This document shows positions 9,664 to 16,820 of a stretch of 64,000 bases of DNA, in pieces. Position 1 is the stretch's first letter; each line of letters opens with the position of its first letter. Under the pieces are notes generated by a model. The model was given only the letters and a program-made list of their open reading frames with translations. It was not told the DNA's origin and ran no database searches. Made by a program: the position numbers and the translations under genes. Source of the DNA: Flavobacteriaceae bacterium UBA4022 (GTDB lineage: Bacteria > Bacteroidota > Bacteroidia > Flavobacteriales > Flavobacteriaceae); NCBI GenBank assembly GCA_002384055.1, contig DGAU01000025.1:51258-115257 (forward strand), in the 5' to 3' direction.

Positions 9664-10383
9664 CTAAATCTCTTTATTATAGGGCACAAGTTCGGCCTCA
9701 AACAACCGAGCAAAATGCACTTTCAAACGCTCCTTAACCTCGTCTACAGGCACATGGTCTCGGCCTAATTCGACACGGAGTGAGGTCACTGATTTTCCAC
9801 GGATTCCGCATGGAATCATATGATCAAAATACCCCAGATCCGTATTGACATTCAAGGCAAAACCATGCATGGTCACCCATCGGCTCGCACGCACGCCCAT
9901 CGCGCATATTTTTCGAGCAAAAGGTGTGCCTACATCTAGCCAAACTCCTGTTTCGCCCTTGGAGCGCTCTGATTTGATGCCATAATCGGCTAAGGTCAAA
10001 ATGATCATTTCTTCGAGAAGCCGAAGGTATTTGTGGATGTCGGTAAAAAAGTTTTCAAGATCGAGAATGGGGTATCCTACTATTTGACCCGGTCCATGAT
10101 AAGTGATATCTCCACCTCGATTTATTTTGTGAAATTCGGCCCCAATTTCAGCAAGTTTCTCTTGGTCAATGAGTAAATGTTGCTGATCGCCACTCTTACC
10201 CAGGGTATAAACGTGAGGGTGCGCCACAAAAAGCAGATGATTGGTGGTAGGGTGTTCTGTTCCGGTTCTGCGGTTTTGCACTTTCGTCGCTATGGTTTCG
10301 GCGAATAGGGCTTCCTGCAAATCCCAAGCTTCAGTATAGGCCATTAGCCCTAATTCCCGGCATTGGACCGTCTTATGTAACAT
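9664..10383 (-). CDS. lipB: Octanoyltransferase (lipoyl(octanoyl) transferase)
   Basis: Transfers octanoyl groups from acyl carrier protein to lipoyl domains, the first step of de novo lipoylation. It would serve the pyruvate dehydrogenase complex, whose E1 beta gene is in this window. The protein is 239 residues from the ATG at 10383; the TTG two codons upstream is less likely. Family motifs are RGGDITYHGPGQIVGYP with the conserved Arg-Gly-Gly and His, and KICAMGVRASRWVTMHGFAL with the catalytic-region Lys. The Cys of IPCGI matches the catalytic Cys. lipA is not in the window. The gene ends 4 bases after the convergent lipoprotein stop. Confidence 0.95.
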   Translation of the reverse strand: MLHKTVQCRELGLMAYTEAWDLQEALFAETIATKVQNRRTGTEHPTTNHLLFVAHPHVYTLGKSGDQQHLLIDQEKLAEIGAEFHKINRGGDITYHGPGQIVGYPILDLENFFTDIHKYLRLLEEMIILTLADYGIKSERSKGETGVWLDVGTPFARKICAMGVRASRWVTMHGFALNVNTDLGYFDHMIPCGIRGKSVTSLRVELGRDHVPVDEVKERLKVHFARLFEAELVPYNKEI

Positions 10384-10426
10384 CAACAAAGGTTAAAAAA
10401 ACAGCCATGATTCGATCTAATTGCGT

Positions 10427-10585
10427 TTAAGATTTTGGATTATTGAGAATGACCAATGCCGCGATGACACCGGGGACCCAGCCACAAATAGTCAAGATCA
10501 ATACAATCAGTACCGAACCACACCCCTTGTCTATAACCGCCAGTGGCGGAAACAAAATGGACAATAAAACACGCCAAAAACTCAT
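10427..10585 (-). CDS. YqaE/Pmp3-family small membrane protein
   Basis: A 52-residue protein easily missed because of its size. It starts MSFWRVLLSILFPPLAVIDK and ends VIAALVILNNPKS. It has two hydrophobic helices separated by a Gly-Cys turn, with the family core FPPLAV at residues 12-17 and GWVPGVIAA in helix 2. Pmp3/YqaE proteins are small inner-membrane proteins linked to membrane potential and salt or cold stress in other organisms; the molecular role is unsettled. A full-match -7 box lies 5 bases upstream of the ATG. It sits between lipB (same strand, 43 bases on) and lysS (divergent). Confidence 0.88.
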   Translation of the reverse strand: MSFWRVLLSILFPPLAVIDKGCGSVLIVLILTICGWVPGVIAALVILNNPKS

Positions 10586-10590
10586 GAGCA

Positions 10591-10598
10591 CAAAATTA
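10591..10598 (-). promoter_or_regulatory. -7 box of the YqaE-like gene
   Basis: On the minus strand this reads TAATTTTG, a match to TANNTTTG, ending 5 bases before the ATG at 10585. No clear -33 TTG is present. The leader would be very short or absent. Confidence 0.4.
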
Positions 10599-10704
10599 AG
10601 ATTTATTTTTAGTCTCCACCCCGCGGGATCGATTTAGTTGACCCTTCTGGGTATATTTACTTTTAAAATATGTCAAAGATGGGCCGCAAACCACGAATAT
10701 TAAT

Positions 10705-10712
10705 TATTTTTG
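10705..10712 (+). promoter_or_regulatory. -7 box of lysS
   Basis: TATTTTTG, a match to TANNTTTG, 17 bases before the ATG at 10730. No TTG occurs at -33 spacing. Confidence 0.45.
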
Positions 10713-10729
10713 CGGCATAAATAAACCTT

Positions 10730-12430
10730 ATGCAACTTTCTGAACTCGAACTCATTCGTCGCGAAAAGTTAACGCAAATCCGTGCCCTTGGCATTGATCC
10801 TTATCCTGCCGCTCTTTTCCCTGTAGACCATTTAACTTCTGACATTAAAGCCAGTTATGTAGAAGGCAAAAAGGTAAAGATGGCAGGGCGTCTTATGTCT
10901 CGGCGCATTCAAGGTAAGGCCTCTTTTGCTGAGCTTCAAGATGCCGAAGGACGCATCCAGGTTTACTTTAACCGAGACGAGCTGTGCCCTGGAGCGGACA
11001 AAACACTGTATAATGAGGTTTATAAAAAACTATTAGATATTGGTGATTTTATTGGTCTTGAAGGGACGTTATTCACCACACAGGTGGGGGAAAAAACAGT
11101 TTTAGTCGACCACCTTACCTTACTCTCAAAGTCACTCAAGCCCTTACCTCTGCCCAAAACCGACAGCGAAGGTCAAATTCATCACGAGTTTAATGACTCC
11201 GAACTGCGCTACCGGCAACGTTATGCCGACCTTATAGTAAATCCAAATGTAAAAGAAGTGTTTATCAAACGTACTAAGTTGTTTACGGCTATGCGTACTT
11301 TCTTTAATAACAATGGGTATTTTGAGGTAGAAACACCCATACTGCAATCCATTCCGGGAGGTGCCGCCGCAAGGCCTTTCAAAACCCATCACAATTCCTT
11401 GGATATACCCATGTACCTGCGTATTGCCTGTGAATTATATTTGAAAAAATTAATCGTTGGTGGTTTTGATGGTGTGTATGAGTTTGCTAAAACTTTCAGA
11501 AATGAAGGGATGGATCGGACTCATAATCCGGAGTTTACGATGATGGAAATCTATGTTGCCTACAAGGACTATAACTGGATGATGGATTTTACTGAAAAGC
11601 TTTTGGAGTTTTGTGCGACAGAGGTCAATGGCCATTCAAAAACAGTGTTTGGCGATCATGAAATAGATTTTAAAGCACCCTATGCCAGAGTCACTATGAC
11701 TGAATCCATCCGACAGTTTACCGGATTTGATATTTCTGATAAAACAGAAGATCAGATTAGAGCTGCTGCAAGAGATATGGGTATTGAGGTGGACCAATCC
11801 ATGGGAAAAGGCAAGCTCATAGATGAAATTTTTGGTGAGAAATGCGAGGCAAATTATATTCAACCCACATTTATAATAGATTATCCCAAAGAAATGAGTC
11901 CTTTAACCAAGGTACATCGTTCAAATCCGGATCTCACAGAACGCTTTGAATTGATTATTTGCGGAAAAGAATTGGCTAACGCTTATTCGGAGTTAAATGA
12001 CCCCATCGAACAAAGAGAACGTTTTGAAGATCAAGTAAAACTTGCTGGACGTGGTGATGATGAAGCAACCGAGTTTATTGACCAAGATTTTTTAAGAGCC
12101 CTTGAGTATGGTATGCCTCCTACATCGGGCATGGGCATTGGCATGGATCGATTGATCATGTTTTTGACCAATAATGCCTCAATACAAGAAGTCTTATTTT
12201 TTCCTCAAATGAGACCCGAGCGACAGATCGCCCCAGATATTGAGCTCACTCAAGACGAAAAGGATCTTTTTGAAATTCTGAAAAGCAACGCCCCTATCGA
12301 TTTGAATGAACTAAAAGCGCTATCTTACTTAAGCAACAAGAAATGGGATAAAGCTATTAAAAGTTTAACAAAGCATGGAGTTGCCAAGGTCAATAAAACC
12401 GATGAAGGTTTGTTTATTGATGTGGCTTAA
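10730..12430 (+). CDS. lysS: Lysyl-tRNA synthetase, class II
   Basis: Charges tRNA-Lys with lysine. At 566 residues it is longer than the E. coli enzyme (about 505) and carries an extra C-terminal helical segment of about 60 residues (after APDIELTQDEKDLFEI), as is common in Bacteroidota. The N-terminal OB-fold anticodon-binding domain lies at about 55-155 (GRLMSRRIQGKASFAELQD). Class II motif 2 is FRNEGMDRTHNPEFTMMEIY, and motif 3 is GMGIGMDRLIMF. The coding sequence is visibly more A+T-rich in its second half than the neighbouring lipB and rnhB. Confidence 0.97.
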   Translation: MQLSELELIRREKLTQIRALGIDPYPAALFPVDHLTSDIKASYVEGKKVKMAGRLMSRRIQGKASFAELQDAEGRIQVYFNRDELCPGADKTLYNEVYKKLLDIGDFIGLEGTLFTTQVGEKTVLVDHLTLLSKSLKPLPLPKTDSEGQIHHEFNDSELRYRQRYADLIVNPNVKEVFIKRTKLFTAMRTFFNNNGYFEVETPILQSIPGGAAARPFKTHHNSLDIPMYLRIACELYLKKLIVGGFDGVYEFAKTFRNEGMDRTHNPEFTMMEIYVAYKDYNWMMDFTEKLLEFCATEVNGHSKTVFGDHEIDFKAPYARVTMTESIRQFTGFDISDKTEDQIRAAARDMGIEVDQSMGKGKLIDEIFGEKCEANYIQPTFIIDYPKEMSPLTKVHRSNPDLTERFELIICGKELANAYSELNDPIEQRERFEDQVKLAGRGDDEATEFIDQDFLRALEYGMPPTSGMGIGMDRLIMFLTNNASIQEVLFFPQMRPERQIAPDIELTQDEKDLFEILKSNAPIDLNELKALSYLSNKKWDKAIKSLTKHGVAKVNKTDEGLFIDVA

Positions 12431-12476
12431 TCGTTTCCGCGCAGCGCTGAACTTCATTCAGAATCCATAAAATAAG

Positions 12477-12507
12477 AAATGGGATTATTTAACAATAAAC
12501 CCCATTT
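12477..12507 (+). terminator. A+T-rich hairpin after lysS, possible weak terminator
   Basis: AAATGGG (12477-12483) pairs with CCCATTT (12501-12507), and an inner TTATT/AATAA stem closes a TAAC loop. There is no run of T after it, so it may instead be a leader structure of the following esterase gene. Confidence 0.3.
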
Positions 12508-12545
12508 ATATTGCTTTGTAGCATTTCAAAAAAAACCTCTATCAT

Positions 12546-13676
12546 ATGAAGTACAAAACTTTATTGCTTTTTCTTTTATTGATTTGTTTCTCTGTCTCCG
12601 CACAACAAACCATCAATGGATCTCTGATGCACGACGGAATTCAGCGAGATTATATCCTATATATTCCAGCTAATTACAATGGCAACACAGATGTTCCTTT
12701 AGTTCTAAATTTTCATGGTTATGGTAGTAATGCAACCGAACAAATGAATTACGGCGATTTTCGTGATCTATCTGACACAGAGGGTTTTCTTTTGGTTCAT
12801 CCTCAAGGAACCACAATAAATGGAGAGCGCGGTTGGAATGTAGGATTTCCGGGAAGTGGAAGCACAACAGATGATGTTGGTTTCACAGAAGCATTAATCG
12901 ATGAATTAGCAAATTTATACGCCATAAATTTAGATAGAGTATACGCCACCGGAATGTCGAATGGTGGATTTATGAGTTTTTTGCTGGCTTGTCAATTGAG
13001 CCAAAAAATCGCAGCTATTGCCTCCGTAACGGGTTCAATGACTCCAGACACATATGGCGTCTGTAGCGCCCAACACCCCATACCAATTCTGCAAATTCAT
13101 GGCACAAGTGATAGTGTTGTTCCCTATAATGGTGATCTTAATTGGACATTATCTATTGTTGATGTCATTTCCTATTGGCTTAGTTATAATAATTGTGATA
13201 CGACCCCAACGGTTACGACTCTTCCAGATATAGATCCTTTAGATGGAAGCACAGTCACGCATATTGTTTATTCAGATGGTGATAATGGTGTCACCACAGA
13301 ACACATGAAAGTTATAGGAGGAGGCCATACCTGGCCAGGCTCAGCTTTTAATTTTCCAGGAACAAACCAAGACATTAACGCCTCAACGGAGATTTGGGCG
13401 TTCTTTTCAAAATATGATATTAATGGATCATTGGCCGTCAATGATTTGGACAAAATACAGGTCATGATCTCTCCAAATCCAACTAAAACCAAAATTAATT
13501 TATCATTAAACCTTTCTCAGGACTTGAATTATGAGTTGTATTCTGCCATAGGTCAGCAGTTGCTTAATGGAACCATTAAAACAAATTCTCAAGAGATTGA
13601 TTTATCCAATTTACCGGCTAATATTTATTATTTGAAATTAGGTGATCAGGTATTCAAAGTATTAAAGTCAAACTAA
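12546..13676 (+). CDS. Secreted PHB-depolymerase-like esterase with T9SS sorting domain
   Basis: An extracellular alpha/beta-hydrolase of the polyhydroxybutyrate depolymerase/feruloyl esterase type, 376 residues. The signal peptide is MKYKTLLLFLLLICFSVSAQ. The oxyanion-region motif is NFHGYGSN. The nucleophile is Ser138 in GMSNGG, with an acid in HGTSDS (Asp189) and a His in GGGHTWPG (His261). After residue 300 comes a type A T9SS C-terminal domain (ISPNPTKTKINLSL, ending FKVLKSN), which directs export through the type IX system. The substrate is unknown; short-chain polyesters and aromatic sugar esters are both possible. The gene is more A+T-rich than most neighbours. Confidence 0.85.
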   Translation: MKYKTLLLFLLLICFSVSAQQTINGSLMHDGIQRDYILYIPANYNGNTDVPLVLNFHGYGSNATEQMNYGDFRDLSDTEGFLLVHPQGTTINGERGWNVGFPGSGSTTDDVGFTEALIDELANLYAINLDRVYATGMSNGGFMSFLLACQLSQKIAAIASVTGSMTPDTYGVCSAQHPIPILQIHGTSDSVVPYNGDLNWTLSIVDVISYWLSYNNCDTTPTVTTLPDIDPLDGSTVTHIVYSDGDNGVTTEHMKVIGGGHTWPGSAFNFPGTNQDINASTEIWAFFSKYDINGSLAVNDLDKIQVMISPNPTKTKINLSLNLSQDLNYELYSAIGQQLLNGTIKTNSQEIDLSNLPANIYYLKLGDQVFKVLKSN

Positions 13677-13798
13677 AATCATTTAATGACACATTTGAAT
13701 GTTTTGAAGCCTGACAAAAAATACGCTTTGGATTGACTTTAGGCTATAGGTTAACTAAAATAGATTCTGTACTTTAGCATTATAAACACTTGACTCTT

Positions 13799-14131
13799 AT
13801 GAAAACATCCTGGAAAATTTTTAGCATCGCCCTACTGGTCTTCGGTTTTATGGCCAGCCCTGTTCAGGCTCAGGCGCTACAACAAAATCAAGACCGACCT
13901 GAAGTGATTGCCAAGACCCAAACAGCTGAATTAAATGACGCCTTGAATTTGTCAGGAGATCAGCAACGTGCCGTTTTCCGTGCTTTGGTTACTCGTGCTG
14001 CTCAAACACGCAAAGCCGGCGCCAATAACAATGCAGACAGTAAAGCCCAAACCGAAACTGATTTTGTCGCTACCATGAAGGGTATTTTGACCGAAACTCA
14101 ATTCAGTAAATGGCAAAAAATACCGAAATAA
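13799..14131 (+). CDS. Small secreted protein, function unknown
   Basis: A 110-residue protein starting at the ATG at 13799 (a TTG three codons earlier is rejected). The signal peptide MKTSWKIFSIALLVFGFMAS ends near VQAQ. The mature part is a charged, Gln-rich, probably helical chain (ELNDALNLSGDQQRAVFRAL) ending TETQFSKWQKIPK. The DALNLSGDQQRAVF and LTETQFSKWQ pieces resemble the paired helices of Spy/CpxP-like periplasmic proteins, but I cannot assign a family firmly. A strong terminator follows. Confidence 0.65.
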   Translation: MKTSWKIFSIALLVFGFMASPVQAQALQQNQDRPEVIAKTQTAELNDALNLSGDQQRAVFRALVTRAAQTRKAGANNNADSKAQTETDFVATMKGILTETQFSKWQKIPK

Positions 14132-14147
14132 AATAAATCATCATTAA

Positions 14148-14180
14148 CAAAAAAGCCTCCCAATCGGGAGGCTTTTTTTA
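14148..14180. terminator. Bidirectional intrinsic terminator
   Basis: GCCTCCC (14155-14161), loop AATC, GGGAGGC (14166-14172), flanked by A and T runs, so it works in both directions. It separates the small secreted protein gene from the convergent glucosaminidase gene. Confidence 0.9.
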
Positions 14181-14218
14181 TGACATTCCAAGAGTAAAGG
14201 GTCCTTAAGTTGTCTTAA

Positions 14219-15040
14219 CTATTGGTCCCCCTTTGTGACATACAACTCCTGATCAATAGAAATGAGGGAGCCCTTTAAGTCATTCCACTCTATGAGCTGA
14301 TCCACGGTAAGGCCAAATTGCTTGGCAATACTATATAAGGTATCGCCGACTTGAACGACATAGACCGGCAGAACTTTTTTGGGCATGGCGCGTTTTGAAT
14401 TTTTACCCAAAACTTGGTCATCATAACGCCATAATTCAAAACGTTCAATGAGATTGATAAGCTTATCCGGGTACTTGGGATCGGTCGCATAGCCTGCCTT
14501 TTTTAAACCACGGGCCCAAGACTTGTAATCATCCTGATCTAAGTCAAATAAATCGCTATAGCGCGATCGCTGGGTTAAAAAAAGTGAATGGTCGCGGTAG
14601 GAATACTTAGCATCGGTATATTTTCGAAAACACTCCCCTTTTTCGTCATCATCATGATACACCCGATCACCACTCCATGTGCTATGACATTTGATGCCAA
14701 AATGGTTTTGCGCCTTGAGCGCCAAAGCACCATTACCTGCGCCACTCTCCAAAATACCTTGCGCAAGTGTAATGCTCGCGGGTATTCCGTAGCGTTCCAT
14801 TTCTTCTTGGGCCAAAGCTTGGAATGTGTTGATATAATATGACATGCGCTGCTCCGAAGTCATCGTGGTAGGCAATTCTACAGCAGGCACATCGGTTTCG
14901 TTTTCTACTAAAGGCTTTGTTTGGGTTTGTTGTGTTCTGGGCTTTTTTATATAATGTTTGGCGGTCGTCTTTTTTGAGCCCGAACAGGACGTTATGGCCA
15001 CTAGGATTACGCAACTTAATATCAATTTCAATGGACGCAT
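14219..15040 (-). CDS. Glucosaminidase-LysM lipoprotein (peptidoglycan hydrolase)
   Basis: Cleaves glycan strands of peptidoglycan in the periplasm. The protein has 273 residues. The lipoprotein signal MRPLKLILSCVILVAITSC has lipobox AITSC. After a Thr/Gln-rich linker, residues about 65-210 form a GH73-type glucosaminidase domain (PASITLAQGILESGAGNGAL with the catalytic-type Glu, then NHFGIKCH and YSYRDHSLFL). A single LysM domain follows at the C-terminus (YVVQVGDTLYSIAKQFGLTV). It starts 1 base after the stop of the PLP-enzyme gene and so shares its transcript. Confidence 0.92.
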   Translation of the reverse strand: MRPLKLILSCVILVAITSCSGSKKTTAKHYIKKPRTQQTQTKPLVENETDVPAVELPTTMTSEQRMSYYINTFQALAQEEMERYGIPASITLAQGILESGAGNGALALKAQNHFGIKCHSTWSGDRVYHDDDEKGECFRKYTDAKYSYRDHSLFLTQRSRYSDLFDLDQDDYKSWARGLKKAGYATDPKYPDKLINLIERFELWRYDDQVLGKNSKRAMPKKVLPVYVVQVGDTLYSIAKQFGLTVDQLIEWNDLKGSLISIDQELYVTKGDQ

Positions 15041-15041
15041 A

Positions 15042-15980
15042 TTACTTTATTTGTGGCCAGCCTTTGCGGGCCAGTTCTAGATTTACACCATCAACGCCTT
15101 GCATCCCGCCGGTATGTACCGCCATGATGCGTTTATTTTTGAGTTGACTGTCTTTTTTGATCATTTCTAGCAGACCAAACATCATCTTACCTGTATAAAT
15201 AGGATCCAAACCAATGCCTGTTCGCTCCTTAAAAGTATTGATAAATTCGATTAATTCAAGCGTTACTTTGGCATAACCGCCAAAATGATAATCCCCGATT
15301 AGGGTACATTGATCCATGGGGCTAAAGGCCTTTATAAGTGGGGTATGGTCATAACTCTTGAGGGCCGAAAAACCCATCGCACTTTGGTGCGGTGCCAAAC
15401 CTTGAAGCATCCCCGCCAAAGTCCCTCCAGTCCCCACCGCTACTGCAAGGACATCAAAATCTTGACCAATGGTAGCCATCATATCTCGACAACCCTGAAC
15501 GGCCAAGGCATTAGTCCCTCCTTCGGGCACGATGACACATGGCCCAAATTTCTCTTGCCACAGCGCCTGGTTTTTCAGCGTGTCCTTTTGTCTATAAGTC
15601 GCCCGGTCCACAAAATACAAATCCATGCCTTGTGCCTGGGCCTTACTCAAAGTAGCATTGCGTATGGATTGATTTGCCAGTTCTTCACCCCGGATAATTC
15701 CTATCGTTTTTATTCCAAAATGATGCCCCGCAGCAGCGACAGCTGCAATGTGGTTGGAGTAGGCCCCACCAAAAGTCAGAAGAGCCAAAGGCCCTTCCTT
15801 GATGATATAACTGATGTTATGGATTAACTTCCGTAGTTTATTCCCTGGTATCGCTTCAAAAACCTGATCCTCGCGCAACAAATCTAGGGTACCTTGACCC
15901 TGTCCAAAAAGTTCCAGGGGAATGTGGTCAATGTGAGCCGACCGATGATTAAGCTGTTCTAAGCGTATTATAGGATCCAT
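15042..15980 (-). CDS. ACC deaminase/D-cysteine desulfhydrase-family PLP enzyme
   Basis: A 312-residue PLP-dependent fold-type II enzyme of the family containing 1-aminocyclopropane-1-carboxylate deaminase and D-cysteine desulfhydrase. The PLP Lys is in PGNKLRKL (Lys48/Lys51). TFGGAYSNHIAAVAAAG carries the phosphate/substrate loop, and VPEGGTN and AVGTGGTLAGM are the other PLP-phosphate motifs. The reaction is not fixed by sequence; D-cysteine desulfhydrase-like activity is the common assignment outside plant-associated bacteria. It is the first gene of a two-gene unit with the glucosaminidase. Confidence 0.88.
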   Translation of the reverse strand: MDPIIRLEQLNHRSAHIDHIPLELFGQGQGTLDLLREDQVFEAIPGNKLRKLIHNISYIIKEGPLALLTFGGAYSNHIAAVAAAGHHFGIKTIGIIRGEELANQSIRNATLSKAQAQGMDLYFVDRATYRQKDTLKNQALWQEKFGPCVIVPEGGTNALAVQGCRDMMATIGQDFDVLAVAVGTGGTLAGMLQGLAPHQSAMGFSALKSYDHTPLIKAFSPMDQCTLIGDYHFGGYAKVTLELIEFINTFKERTGIGLDPIYTGKMMFGLLEMIKKDSQLKNKRIMAVHTGGMQGVDGVNLELARKGWPQIK

Positions 15981-16061
15981 GTAGCGGCATTATTGCGGGG
16001 TTAAAGATATCAAACAATCACATTAATGTCTTGGCACTCCTTACAGAAATTTGACAAAAAC

Positions 16062-16116
16062 GCTTGAAAAATCAAAAAGCACAAAACAGTATATGTTAAT
16101 GTTTTATGCTTTTTGT
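16062..16116. repeat. Overlapping A+T-rich inverted repeats upstream of the truncated secreted gene
   Basis: AAAAAGCACAAAACA at 16074-16088 pairs with TGTTTTATGCTTTTT at 16100-16114 with one mismatch and an 11-base loop. Just outside, a GACAAAAACGC-like arm can also pair with GCTTTTTGTC. It could be a terminator-like hairpin or a regulatory palindrome. Confidence 0.5.
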
Positions 16117-16175
16117 CGAATTAATTTGCATTTCATCGTATAAAATTGCACTTTTACCTTGTTAATGTAAAACTC

Positions 16176-16490
16176 ATGGACGCAATCCAATCGTCATACA
16201 GAATCAACCTGATTATTTTTACTCTGTTTGCCCTCATGATCTATGTGGGTAGTCAGGCTCAAATAGGCATCAATACCACAAATCCAAAAGGGATTCTCGA
16301 CATTCAGAGCAGTACTGCTGGTGTGGTGCTCCCACGGCTTTCCTTGACCTCGACTCAGGTAGCTGAGCCAGCAGTAAACCCCCAAGGCGGCAACATTCCT
16401 GCAGGCTCTGTTGTCTACAATACCGCTTTTACCGCTAACGGAAGTAATGATGTGAGTCCGGGCATGTATGTATGGACCGGCAGCGAATGA
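16176..16490 (+). pseudogene. Truncated secreted flavobacterial protein, N-terminal part only
   Basis: From the ATG at 16176, 104 residues begin MDAIQSSYRINLIIFTLFAL, a signal-peptide-like start, then IGINTTNPKGILDIQSSTAG. This opening is typical of large flavobacterial secreted proteins that resemble tail-fibre or chaperone-of-endosialidase types. The reading frame stops at MYVWTGSE followed by TGA, where related proteins as I know them usually continue with Trp (TGG) and several hundred residues more. Nothing in any frame of the next 160 bases continues the protein. I read it as a remnant. A genuinely short secreted protein cannot be excluded. Confidence 0.55.
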
Positions 16491-16652
16491 TTACCGTAAT
16501 CAGATAATCTGAAAATATAATAAACATAAACTTTTATTAGTAATTTTAATTATGGAAAGATTTATAGGTCGATTTTTGGAGGGCTTTCCATGTGCTGTAT
16601 ATTTCCGTGCTAAATCGACTAATCAAGTCTGATTAATTGGTATTTTTACCTT

Positions 16653-16820
16653 ATGCTGTTTCCAAAAAAGCACATACCCATTGAAGATGGCGACTTTTAC
16701 CTCACTCCCCAGGGATACAAGTGCTTCACCGAACAATACCATCTCAAAAGAGGCCATTGTTGCGACAGTAATTGCAAGCATTGTCCCTATGGATCTTCAT
16801 CAAAAAAACGCTGCTCATGA
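16653..16820 (+). CDS. DUF5522-like Cys-rich small protein
   Basis: A 55-residue protein, MLFPKKHIPIEDGDFYLTPQ followed by a Cys-rich core. The cluster CCDSNCKHCPYG (residues 36-47), with a further Cys at 24 and near the C-terminus, is the hallmark of DUF5522 and looks like a metal-binding knuckle. Its stop overlaps the start of hutU in the sequence ATGA (16817-16820), so the two are translationally coupled. Function is unknown. The coupling suggests a link with urocanase or histidine use, but that is only inference. Confidence 0.85.
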   Translation: MLFPKKHIPIEDGDFYLTPQGYKCFTEQYHLKRGHCCDSNCKHCPYGSSSKKRCS

